A DNA stretch of 5,466 nt from Anaerolineae bacterium (GTDB lineage Bacteria; Chloroflexota; Anaerolineae; J102), in NCBI GenBank assembly GCA_026992375.1, contig JALXAF010000290.1:1-5466 (forward strand), read 5' to 3'. Below the pieces are notes generated by a model. That model did not search any database. It was given only the letters and a program-made list of their open reading frames with translations, and was not told where the DNA came from. How positions within the stretch are numbered: position 1 is the first letter of the stretch; each line of letters starts with the position of its first letter. Shown here piece by piece: positions 1-5,002 of the stretch. Both the position numbers and the translations under genes were made by a program.

Positions 1-53
1 CTGGGAGGAGAGGGAGTAGGAATTCTGGTCTCCACTGGGGAAGAAAATGTCTC

Positions 54-89
54 ACGCAAAGCCGCAAAGAAAAGAAAAAAAGAGGCAAG
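54..89. repeat. A-rich CGCAAAG-type interspersed repeat, copy 1
   Basis: Positions 54-73 match 2189-2208 at 17 of 20 bases in the same orientation, sharing the core CGCAAAGAAAA. An A-rich stretch and an AGGCAA block follow in both copies. From memory, short repeats of this CGCAAAG type are common in intergenic DNA of many unrelated environmental bacteria; their function is not known to me. Part of the A-rich stretch also forms the U-tract of the GH20 terminator when read on the minus strand. The two copies sit on either side of the GH20 gene. Confidence 0.5.
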
Positions 90-128
90 GTGCGACGCAC
101 TTGAAACAGTGGTAAGTGCGTCGCACCT
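71..128 (-). terminator. Intrinsic terminator of the GH20 gene, made from an interspersed inverted repeat
   Basis: A perfect 15-bp inverted repeat pairs 88-102 (AGGTGCGACGCACTT) with 114-128, leaving an 11-nt loop. Read on the minus strand it begins 24 bases after the GH20 stop codon. It is followed within about five bases by a T-rich run (CTCTTTTTTTCTTTT). A strong hairpin followed by a U-tract is the standard Rho-independent terminator. The plus-strand direction has no T-run after the hairpin, so the signal works for the minus-strand gene. The same stem sequence, slightly diverged, recurs at 4443-4475. Confidence 0.85.
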
Positions 129-151
129 GTAGGCGACTTCATCGCCGGGCG

Positions 152-2014
152 TTACGCGTATTCCTGGCGCAAGCGCTCCAGCCGGGCCACGCTGTCTTCG
201 AAGCCGCCGGGGCGGCTGCGCGCGTGCCATAGTTCGCGGTAAGCGTCGATGAGGCCGTCGATCTCCTCGGCCAGGGTTTGGCGCAGCGCCACGTCCTCCT
301 GGCCCGCGTGAATGCTGTTCAGCCAGACGATGCGGCGGCACGCGTGCCACAACATGCCCGCCACCCAACTGAACTCCTGCTGGATGAGCGCCGCGTCCGG
401 GCGCTGCATCTTGGCCCGAGACAGGGGCTCCACGATCTCGCCGATGTCGGCCAACACCTGGTTGCATTGCTTACGACTGAATCCTTCGCCCGGGCCCACG
501 CCCGATTTGTACAGCCTCTCCGAACTCATCACCAGGGCGTTGAAGAAAAGGCTGCTGTTGAAGCTGTTGGGGTCCAGGAGTTGATAGGCGTTGCCCAGGT
601 CGTAGGCCAGCTTGCCCATGACGCCCGCCTCGTCGCGGAAGATGAACGCGTCCAGAGCCGCTGAGATGTCGAGATTCACACTAGCCTCGTGGCTCCACGA
701 TTCGGCTGCGCCTGCCAGATAGCCCAGATAGCTCACAGGCAGGGGCTGCATGTGGCCTTCATCGCCCCAATCGGTGTTGAGGTAGCCGATAGCGCCATGC
801 TTGAGCCCGTTCTCCGCCGCGTTGCGCAGATTGCCCAGGGCGTTGTCGGTGCGTCCGGCCAGGGTGCGCCAACTGGATGTGCCGGGGCAGACGTAGAAAG
901 GGATGCCGGATCGGGCGAAGATAGCGCCATGCTCGTCGAAGGCGTGGCCCGCCTCGTACCCCCACTCCAGGGCGATGGCGTCGCGGGGCAGTTCGGGAAC
1001 CAGCTCGGGATGCTGCATGATGATGTCGCCCCAGAACTGCATGGTGCTCCCTCGGGCCTTCACCTCACGGTAGATTTTCAGGAGGAAATCGAGATACACC
1101 CGGCCCACGCCTTCCTTCTCCACCCGTTCCTTGCTCTGTCCCTGGCCCAGATCGAAAGTCTCGTCCGCATCCACGTTGATCTGGCGACTGCGGAAATGGG
1201 GCAGCAGTTCGTTCAGCAGCTCCCGCACCAGGGCCAGACTTTCATCGGTAGGGGCGATGGTGAAGGGCTGGCGGCGGGTGTCGCCCCAGGGCGTGATCCA
1301 TTCTCCCTGGGTCTCGGCCAGATGTGCGTAAGGCTCGTGCTTGAGCCAGCGCCCCATGTGGCCAAAGGTGTTTTGATTGGGCACAAGCTCGATGAAACGC
1401 TCCTGGCAATACGCGTCCAGGGCCATGATTTCCTCGGCCGTCATGGGCGAGGCTTTCTCCCACACCACCTTATGATTTCGATAAGCGAAAGTGTGCTCGG
1501 TGTAGAGCTGGAACTGGTTGATCTTGAGACCGGCTAACATGTCGATGAGGCCGTGCAGGGTCTCCATTGTGGGCACCCGATCCCGGCTGATATCCAGCAT
1601 GACGCCGCGATTGGGAAAATCGGGCCAATCGGTGATGCGCAGGCCCGGCAGCTCCGCGCCAGCCTGCATCAACGCCTGGCGCAAAGTCTGCACGCCGTAG
1701 AAAATCCCTGCCGGCGTGCTGGCCACGATGTTGATCCCCGAATCGTCGATGGTCAGTTCATAGCCCTGGGGATGACGGCTGGCGTTGACCGCGATGTTGA
1801 GGGCGATGCGGGTCTGATCGGGCGCGGGATTCCCGGCCACGATGTCAAGCTTCACGCCCGCAGCCTCCTGGACGCTCTGCCGGAGCTGACGGGCGGTGAA
1901 GAATAACTCATGTGCGGTCGGCGCGTTGATGGCCAGCACGCCGGGCGTGAGCGTGAAAGACGCATCGGTGTAAGCCAGATGCTGGGGAACAGGCGCAAAA
2001 ATCAATTCAGACAT
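152..2014 (-). CDS. Glycoside hydrolase family 20 protein (beta-N-acetylhexosaminidase-like)
   Basis: This 620-residue protein probably removes terminal N-acetylglucosamine or N-acetylgalactosamine from glycans or chitin/peptidoglycan fragments. Residues 4-130 fit the GH20 N-terminal alpha/beta domain. Residues 133-440 fit the catalytic (beta/alpha)8 barrel, opening with RGVMLDISRDRVPT. The Asp-Glu catalytic pair is D284-E285 in NVDADETFDLG. Conserved aromatic positions include W328 (QFWGD) and W416 (TDWGDEGH). Residues 440-620 are helical and lack a clear family label. In GH20 the Glu is the acid/base and the Asp orients the substrate acetamido group. There is no signal peptide, so it should be cytoplasmic and act on imported oligosaccharides. 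ATG is preceded by AGGGAG at a 6-nt spacing, which supports this start. The gene is transcribed alone. Oddity: the usual Gly two residues before the Asp is D282. Fold confidence is high; exact substrate is unknown. Confidence 0.9.
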   Translation of the reverse strand: MSELIFAPVPQHLAYTDASFTLTPGVLAINAPTAHELFFTARQLRQSVQEAAGVKLDIVAGNPAPDQTRIALNIAVNASRHPQGYELTIDDSGINIVASTPAGIFYGVQTLRQALMQAGAELPGLRITDWPDFPNRGVMLDISRDRVPTMETLHGLIDMLAGLKINQFQLYTEHTFAYRNHKVVWEKASPMTAEEIMALDAYCQERFIELVPNQNTFGHMGRWLKHEPYAHLAETQGEWITPWGDTRRQPFTIAPTDESLALVRELLNELLPHFRSRQINVDADETFDLGQGQSKERVEKEGVGRVYLDFLLKIYREVKARGSTMQFWGDIIMQHPELVPELPRDAIALEWGYEAGHAFDEHGAIFARSGIPFYVCPGTSSWRTLAGRTDNALGNLRNAAENGLKHGAIGYLNTDWGDEGHMQPLPVSYLGYLAGAAESWSHEASVNLDISAALDAFIFRDEAGVMGKLAYDLGNAYQLLDPNSFNSSLFFNALVMSSERLYKSGVGPGEGFSRKQCNQVLADIGEIVEPLSRAKMQRPDAALIQQEFSWVAGMLWHACRRIVWLNSIHAGQEDVALRQTLAEEIDGLIDAYRELWHARSRPGGFEDSVARLERLRQEYA

Positions 2015-2050
2015 TATTTTCTCCCTGAAGTATGGATGGACTGGTGGCTA

Positions 2051-2056
2051 ATCATA
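2051..2056 (-). promoter_or_regulatory. Possible -10 element of the GH20 gene
   Basis: On the minus strand this reads TATGAT, a 5-of-6 match to the TATAAT consensus, 36 bases upstream of the GH20 start codon. No convincing -35 box lies 16-18 bases upstream, so the promoter may be weak or activator-dependent. The inverted repeat at 2062-2085 occupies the expected spacer/-35 region. Confidence 0.35.
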
Positions 2057-2061
2057 TCATG

Positions 2062-2085
2062 TCGCCCGACTTTAGCACAGGGCGA
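2062..2085. promoter_or_regulatory. Inverted repeat TCGCCC-N12-GGGCGA upstream of GH20
   Basis: Six-base arms TCGCCC (2062-2067) and GGGCGA (2080-2085) are perfect inverted copies separated by 12 bases. The left arm also overlaps a small palindrome, GTCGCCCGAC (2061-2070). It lies immediately upstream of the possible -10 of the GH20 gene, the place expected for a repressor or activator site. Short GC-rich arms like this also arise by chance, so this is only a candidate. Confidence 0.3.
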
Positions 2086-2129
2086 TAGTCGATGTTCACC
2101 CATCAGTTTGCGAAAGATCGACCAGCATT

Positions 2130-2141
2130 GGCAGCGCTGCC
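2130..2141. promoter_or_regulatory. Perfect 12-bp palindrome, candidate operator
   Basis: GGCAGCGCTGCC is a perfect palindrome centred on CG, about 116 bases upstream of the GH20 start codon and 159 bases upstream of the S1 promoter. LacI-family sugar regulators bind palindromes with a central CpG, which would suit a glycosidase gene. No such regulator is present in the window, so the assignment is inference. Confidence 0.3.
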
Positions 2142-2188
2142 TTATCAACAGAATCTTGGCCGCTGGCAAGAAAATGCCCCGCTTAAAG

Positions 2189-2224
2189 ACGCTGAGTCGC
2201 AAAGAAAAATAGGCAAAGAAAAGC
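2189..2224. repeat. A-rich CGCAAAG-type interspersed repeat, copy 2
   Basis: The first 20 bases match 54-73 at 17 of 20 positions in the same orientation, followed by AGGCAAAGAAAAG. Weak flanking arms CTGAG (2192-2196) and CTCAG (2224-2228) could fold into a short stem. With copy 1 it brackets the GH20 gene as a direct repeat about 2.1 kb apart. Confidence 0.45.
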
Positions 2225-2299
2225 TCAGTCTCTTTTACATTCGGTCGGAGGGTGAATGGGTTGAAATCTGAAAATGCCGCGCCATGCAGCCATCAAAGC

Positions 2300-2329
2300 T
2301 TGACAGAACTGGGGTGAAAGTTATAGGAT
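2300..2329 (+). promoter_or_regulatory. Sigma70-type promoter of the S1-domain gene
   Basis: A perfect -35 box TTGACA occupies 2300-2305. The -10 is either TATAGG at 2322-2327 (16-base spacer) or TAGGAT at 2324-2329 (18-base spacer), each matching 4 of 6 consensus positions. Transcription would start near 2335. That leaves a leader of roughly 110 bases before the GTG start at 2444, and makes a TTG start at 2336 very unlikely. Confidence 0.65.
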
Positions 2330-2334
2330 TAGTG

Positions 2335-2443
2335 CTTGCCAATAGCCTATTGCGGGACTTTGCGCGTGCAATCGAGCTGTGCGATAACGAAGTCTCCGAT
2401 AGACAAAGAACGATATAGGAAAAACTACGAAGGAGTTAATCAC
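2335..2443 (+). promoter_or_regulatory. Untranslated leader of the S1-domain gene
   Basis: The inferred leader of about 110 nt contains several short inverted repeats. CAATAG/CTATTG lies at 2340-2352. GGGACTT near 2354-2360 can pair with AAGTCTCC near 2391-2398 through a one-base bulge. ATCG/CGAT pairs inside that stem. It matches no riboswitch class that I recognise. A structured leader ahead of an RNA-binding protein gene could allow autoregulation, but this is inference. Confidence 0.35.
2430..2435 (+). promoter_or_regulatory. Shine-Dalgarno site that fixes the S1 gene start
   Basis: AAGGAG lies eight bases upstream of the GTG at 2444. The in-frame upstream TTG at 2336 has no ribosome site and coincides with the predicted transcription start. 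The GTG is therefore the better start, shortening the longest open frame by 36 codons. Confidence 0.85.
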
Positions 2444-3223
2444 GTGTCGAAGCAAAAAAACGCCACTCCCAAAGACCCAAAAATCAAGGTCTTGCCCAAA
2501 AAGCGCATTGTGCGCAAGCTGGCCGTTGGACAGCAGATTCAGGGCCGGGTCAAACGCCTCACCGATTTTGGCGCATTCGTCGATATCGGCGTTGGCACCG
2601 ATGCCCTGGTGCATGTCTCTGAGATGAGTCAGCGCCGGGTGAAATCTCCCAAAGACGTCTTGAACGTGGGGGATGAGATTACCGCCTGGATCAAGGCTCT
2701 TGACAAAGAGCACAATCGCATCAGCCTCACCCTTCTCGCTCCCGGCACTCGCACCATCCGCGATCTCGAAGTGGGTGAGGTGCTGACCGGCACGGTGACC
2801 CGCGTCACCAATTACGGCGCCTTCGTGGATATCGGCATCGGCTATGAAGGCATGGTTCATGTCAAGGAGATGGCCCACGGCTATGTCAAACATCCCAGCG
2901 ACGTGGTGCAGGAAGGCCAGGAGGTTCAGGTTGAGGTGCTGAAGGTCAACCGCCGTCGCGGACAGATTGATCTTTCCATGAAGAATCTGTTGCCCGAACC
3001 CGAAGCCGAAGCGCCGGAGGAAGAAGACGTTGCAGATGATATCGATATGATGGAAGAAGAGGACGAAATGGAGGTGATTTCTCCCTTCGAACTAGCTATG
3101 CTGAAGGCGCAGGAAAAGAAAGGCAAGCGCAAAGAAAAGAAGCGCAAAAAGAAAGTCTGGTACGACGACGAAGAGGACGAGATCATTCGGCGCACGCTTG
3201 AGATCGCCGAAGGCGATCGCTAG
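2444..3223 (+). CDS. Two-S1-domain RNA-binding protein with charged C-terminal tail
   Basis: This 259-residue protein probably binds single-stranded RNA and may act in translation or RNA metabolism. Residues 28-97 and 110-179 are two S1 (OB-fold) domains. Each has the typical core: RVKRLTDFGAFVDIGVGTDALVHVSE in two parts for the first, TRVTNYGAFVDIGIGYEGMVHVKE in two parts for the second. The closing strands are ISLTL and IDLSM. A basic N-terminal segment (1-25) precedes them. The tail alternates charge: acidic 185-210, strongly basic 225-237 (KGKRKEKKRKKK), then acidic DDEEDE at 241-246. It is shorter than ribosomal protein S1 (four to six domains) and lacks PNPase or RNase domains, so no gene name is given. 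The start is GTG with AAGGAG eight bases upstream. The gene has its own promoter and terminator. Family assignment is firm; precise role is unknown. Confidence 0.9.
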   Translation: MSKQKNATPKDPKIKVLPKKRIVRKLAVGQQIQGRVKRLTDFGAFVDIGVGTDALVHVSEMSQRRVKSPKDVLNVGDEITAWIKALDKEHNRISLTLLAPGTRTIRDLEVGEVLTGTVTRVTNYGAFVDIGIGYEGMVHVKEMAHGYVKHPSDVVQEGQEVQVEVLKVNRRRGQIDLSMKNLLPEPEAEAPEEEDVADDIDMMEEEDEMEVISPFELAMLKAQEKKGKRKEKKRKKKVWYDDEEDEIIRRTLEIAEGDR

Positions 3224-3280
3224 GCGTCAAGTCGCCTGGCAAGAAATAGCGCGTGATTAACTCCGCCCTGACTACTCAAC

Positions 3281-3318
3281 AAAGCCCTGCGAGTCTTCTC
3301 GTCGGGCTTTTTGTTTTT
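3281..3318 (+). terminator. Intrinsic terminator of the S1-domain gene
   Basis: AAAGCCC (3281-3287) pairs with GGGCTTT (3304-3310). After one T/C mismatch, five inner pairs (3289-3293 with 3298-3302) close a TCTT loop. The run TTTTTGTTTTT follows directly. It lies 57 bases after the stop codon at 3223 and is a textbook Rho-independent terminator. Confidence 0.93.
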
Positions 3319-3320
3319 AG

Positions 3321-3355
3321 TGCGTCCAATTTCGGTCGGAAGGCTGGACGACGCA
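3321..3355. repeat. Bulged inverted repeat after the S1 terminator
   Basis: TGCGTCCA (3321-3328) pairs with TGGACGACGCA (3345-3355) as an 8-bp stem with a three-base bulge on the right arm. The TGCGTC/GACGCA portion resembles the core of the terminator repeats at 88-128 and 4443-4475. The loop contains TTCGGTCGGA, a 10-mer also present at 2240-2249. It may be a decayed member of the same repeat family. Confidence 0.35.
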
Positions 3356-3414
3356 GGTCGCTCTTCAGCTCGTAAGGCTCAATAGAACGACTTTAGTCGA
3401 CGCTTTGGGCTGGC

Positions 3415-3551
3415 GGCGGGCGCTGGCCGAATGGAATTCAGTCTCTTGGGGACAGGTACCCTCCTTTGCTTCCTTCCCCGCTCTGAGACGGGCGGGGTAG
3501 GAGATATGGTAAGGTTGATGGCGTCGTCCCAAAGGCGGGCCAGCGCCCGCC
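3415..3551. repeat. Possible REP/MITE-like element bounded by 14-bp inverted repeats
   Basis: GGCGGGCGCTGGCC at 3415-3428 and GGCCAGCGCCCGCC at 3538-3551 are perfect inverted copies separated by 109 bases. The right arm is itself part of a hairpin, GGCGGG (3534-3539) with CCCGCC (3546-3551). The interior carries another GC-rich stem and a GGGGACAGGTACC block. No transposase is present and I see no clear target-site duplication. Type and mobility are inferred. Confidence 0.4.
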
Positions 3552-3595
3552 AATTTGGTTCTCAACTCATTTTGGACACCCCCTTTGTTTTTTAG

Positions 3596-4441
3596 ATGGG
3601 CGTGATGCGCGTACGCAGAATGTTACTCCTGGCGCTGTTTCCAGCGCTACTGGCCCTGCTGGCGGCCTGTGTCGGCGCGCCCAATTATTTGGCTCCAGAC
3701 GGGCCGAGATATGCCGGCTCGTACGCGGGGGCTGCGCTGGCTTATTCCGGCTCTCCCAAAATCGTCACCTGGAATATCAAGTACGCCCGGGATATCGACG
3801 GAGCTATCGAGACCTTCAACGCCTCGCCCGCGTTGCAACAGGCGGATATCATTTTGCTGCAGGAGATGGATGTGAAGGGCGTCGAGGCGATAGCTCGGGC
3901 GTTGGAGCTGAATTACGTGTATTATCCGGCCTCGGTGCATCCCAACACGGGTCGGGATTTTGGCGAGTCCATCCTCAGTCCCTGGCCGCTGAGCGATGAC
4001 GTTAAGATCATTCTGCCTCACAAAAGTCCGCGTAATGGCCAGATTCGCATCGCGGTGCGGGCCTGGGTGCAGACGCCCGACGCTCCTGTCCTCGCGTATT
4101 GCGTTCATGGCGAGACCGCGCTCATGTCTCCCAAACAACGGATGGATCAGGTGCAAGCGCTGCGCGATGATGTTCCCGACGAGGCCCGCCTGGTGGCGAT
4201 AGGCGGCGATTTCAACACCGTCACCCCCTTCGAGCGGGATGTGCTGTTGCAAATGATGACCGATGCGGGGTTTGCCTGGCTGACGGAAGACGCCGGATCC
4301 ACGGTGCAGGGAGGGGGCGTCGGCGTGATTATGGATTACATCTTCGCCCGGGGCCTGAAGGCGGTCGCGACGGGCGTCGTCGATTCAGACGCCAGCGATC
4401 ATCTGCCGGTGTGGGTGCAGACCGCGACAACGAAAAAATAA
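3596..4441 (+). CDS. Endonuclease/exonuclease/phosphatase (EEP) family lipoprotein
   Basis: This 281-residue secreted protein is predicted to be a metal-dependent phosphodiesterase or nuclease anchored on the outer face of the cytoplasmic membrane. The N-terminus has arginines (R5, R7, R8), a hydrophobic stretch (9-24) and a lipobox L22-A-A-C25, so C25 would be lipidated. The EEP fold covers about 54-275. It shows WN at 59-60, the metal-binding Glu in LLQEMD (E90), and H171. GDFN spans 204-207 (D205, N207), then D247 in MDYIF and the closing SDHLPV with D268-H269. All expected catalytic positions are present, so it should be active. The substrate could be nucleic acid, a phospholipid or another phosphodiester. 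No clear ribosome site precedes ATG 3596; ATG 3605 is an alternative that keeps the arginines. The gene follows a repeat-rich gap and faces the small minus-strand gene. Family is confident, substrate unknown. Confidence 0.87.
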   Translation: MGVMRVRRMLLLALFPALLALLAACVGAPNYLAPDGPRYAGSYAGAALAYSGSPKIVTWNIKYARDIDGAIETFNASPALQQADIILLQEMDVKGVEAIARALELNYVYYPASVHPNTGRDFGESILSPWPLSDDVKIILPHKSPRNGQIRIAVRAWVQTPDAPVLAYCVHGETALMSPKQRMDQVQALRDDVPDEARLVAIGGDFNTVTPFERDVLLQMMTDAGFAWLTEDAGSTVQGGGVGVIMDYIFARGLKAVATGVVDSDASDHLPVWVQTATTKK

Positions 4442-4475
4442 AAGGTACGACGCACTTCGCTCGTGCATCGCACCT
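4433..4475 (-). terminator. Intrinsic terminator of the small Arg/Trp-rich gene, from the same repeat family
   Basis: Arms 4443-4455 and 4463-4475 surround a 7-base loop. In the minus-strand transcript all 13 positions pair, two of them as G-U wobbles. The same two positions are A-C mismatches in the plus-strand transcript. The minus transcript then runs into TTTATTTTTT. Both points show that it works for the minus gene ending at 4503. The U-tract overlaps the last codons and stop of the converging EEP gene. The stem is a diverged copy of the one at 88-128. Confidence 0.87.
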
Positions 4476-4502
4476 CTTGCCAATGGCGAACGTCAGCCGC
4501 CG

Positions 4503-4931
4503 TTATTCCGCGGTTTCTTCAGCTTCTGATTGCTTCAGCTTTTCCAGTTCGACCTCGGTTTCGGTCAGCCGGGTTTCGAGATGCTGTTTCCAGGCCATCA
4601 GTCGGGCTTTGCGCGCTTCCAGCCACGTCCGGCGGTCTGCGACGTTGATGTCGGCTTCGTCCCACATCCAGCGGCCCATGCCCCAAGGAGGCGGGCCATA
4701 GGAAGCGTTTTCGGTTTCGGGAACGTCGGGCGCTTCCCCCCACTGGCCCCATCGGGGAGCCCAGGGGGGAGGTCCAAAGTCGGTCGGAGCGTCTTCGTAG
4801 ATTTGCCAGGGGCCGTAGCCCCCGCGTGGGCCTTGAGTCCAGCCGCCCGGACCGCCCCAGCGCCCGCGTCCGCCGCGCCCGCGACGACCGCGGCCTCGTT
4901 CTGCATTGTTGTAATAGCGTTTGCGATACAT
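4503..4931 (-). CDS. Small Arg/Gly- and Trp-rich protein with C-terminal coiled coil, unknown function
   Basis: I do not recognise a named family with certainty. The 142-residue product starts with an RGG-like segment (12-27, RGRGRRGRGGRGRW) suited to nucleic-acid binding. A Gly/Pro/Trp-rich middle follows. It contains an imperfect 16-residue repeat, FGPPPW...WGEA (52-67) and YGPPPW...WDEA (78-93). The end (about 100-137) is a charged helix likely to form a coiled coil. There are 11 tryptophans and no cysteines. The plan, a Gly-rich front and coiled-coil end, resembles small DUF5320-type proteins, but this is resemblance only. AGGAGG at 4944-4949 lies 12 bases before the ATG, a rather long spacing. 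It lies downstream of the ArsR gene on the same strand with an operator-like palindrome between them, so it is probably the regulator's target. It has its own terminator at 4433-4475. Confidence 0.75.
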   Translation of the reverse strand: MYRKRYYNNAERGRGRRGRGGRGRWGGPGGWTQGPRGGYGPWQIYEDAPTDFGPPPWAPRWGQWGEAPDVPETENASYGPPPWGMGRWMWDEADINVADRRTWLEARKARLMAWKQHLETRLTETEVELEKLKQSEAEETAE

Positions 4932-4966
4932 GTTCAGGTGTAACCTCCTGTTTGTGAGAAGTGATG

Positions 4967-4985
4967 TATTCGATTATTCGAATAA
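4967..4985 (-). promoter_or_regulatory. Operator-like TATTCGA cluster between the ArsR and small Arg/Trp-rich genes
   Basis: TTATTCGAATAA at 4974-4985 is a perfect 12-bp palindrome. An extra direct TATTCGA copy at 4967-4973 gives three half-sites in 19 bases. It lies 35-55 bases upstream of the small gene's ATG, in an AT-rich patch inside otherwise GC-rich DNA. ArsR-family regulators bind AT-rich inverted repeats next to the promoters they control, so this is the likely site for the adjacent ArsR protein. I could not assign a -10/-35 pair with confidence. Confidence 0.6.
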
Positions 4986-5002
4986 CCTTGGGTAAAAAAA
5001 TT

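Larger units (their letters stand above)
2015..2443. other. Divergent intergenic region between the GH20 and S1 genes
   Basis: This 429-base stretch holds no credible gene. It contains the GH20 promoter side (2015-2141, with inverted repeats at 2062-2085 and 2130-2141) and the second A-rich repeat copy (2189-2224). It also has a short inverted repeat, CATTC/GAATG, at 2238-2258. The S1 promoter lies at 2300-2329 and an untranslated leader runs from about 2335 to 2443. Short open frames here (for example 1910-2212 on plus and 2014-2202 on minus) lack ribosome sites and recognisable protein sequence. Confidence 0.7.
3319..3595. other. Gene-free, inverted-repeat-rich intergenic segment
   Basis: No credible gene lies here; the 66-codon minus frame at 3365-3565 is low-complexity and lacks a ribosome site. 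The segment contains a bulged hairpin at 3321-3355 and an inverted repeat CGACT-TT-AGTCG at 3388-3399. A 14-bp inverted repeat pairs 3415-3428 with 3538-3551, and inside it CCCCGC/GCGGGG (3476-3481 with 3492-3497) forms another stem. The density of stems suggests a REP- or MITE-like element or a structured RNA. The promoter of the downstream lipoprotein gene should also be here, but I see no convincing -35/-10 pair. Confidence 0.55.

Noticed and set aside
689..1537. 282-codon plus-strand open frame opposite the GH20 gene
   Set aside because: It lies fully within the GH20 gene on the other strand, shows no recognisable domain and no ribosome site. It is a codon-bias shadow of the GC-rich real gene.
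2336..2443. Upstream TTG start extending the S1 protein by 36 residues
   Set aside because: The extension has no ribosome site, overlaps the predicted transcription start, and is unlike an S1 protein N-terminus. GTG 2444 has AAGGAG at good spacing.
2321..2893. 190-codon minus-strand frame over the S1 gene
   Set aside because: It mirrors the S1 coding frame and its leader, with no family resemblance.
3213..3220. GCGATCGC octamer (HIP1-like) at the end of the S1 gene
   Set aside because: It occurs only once in the window, within coding sequence, so it gives no evidence of the cyanobacterial HIP1 repeat.
3365..3565. 66-codon minus-strand frame in the repeat-rich gap
   Set aside because: It has low-complexity sequence, no ribosome site and no recognisable motif, and it runs across inverted repeats.
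3647..4252. 201-codon minus-strand frame inside the EEP gene
   Set aside because: It is antisense to a gene with clear catalytic motifs and has no domain of its own.
4530..4943. 137-codon plus-strand frame over the small gene
   Set aside because: It is antisense to the small gene, which has the better support: an AGGAGG site, a terminator and a structured composition.
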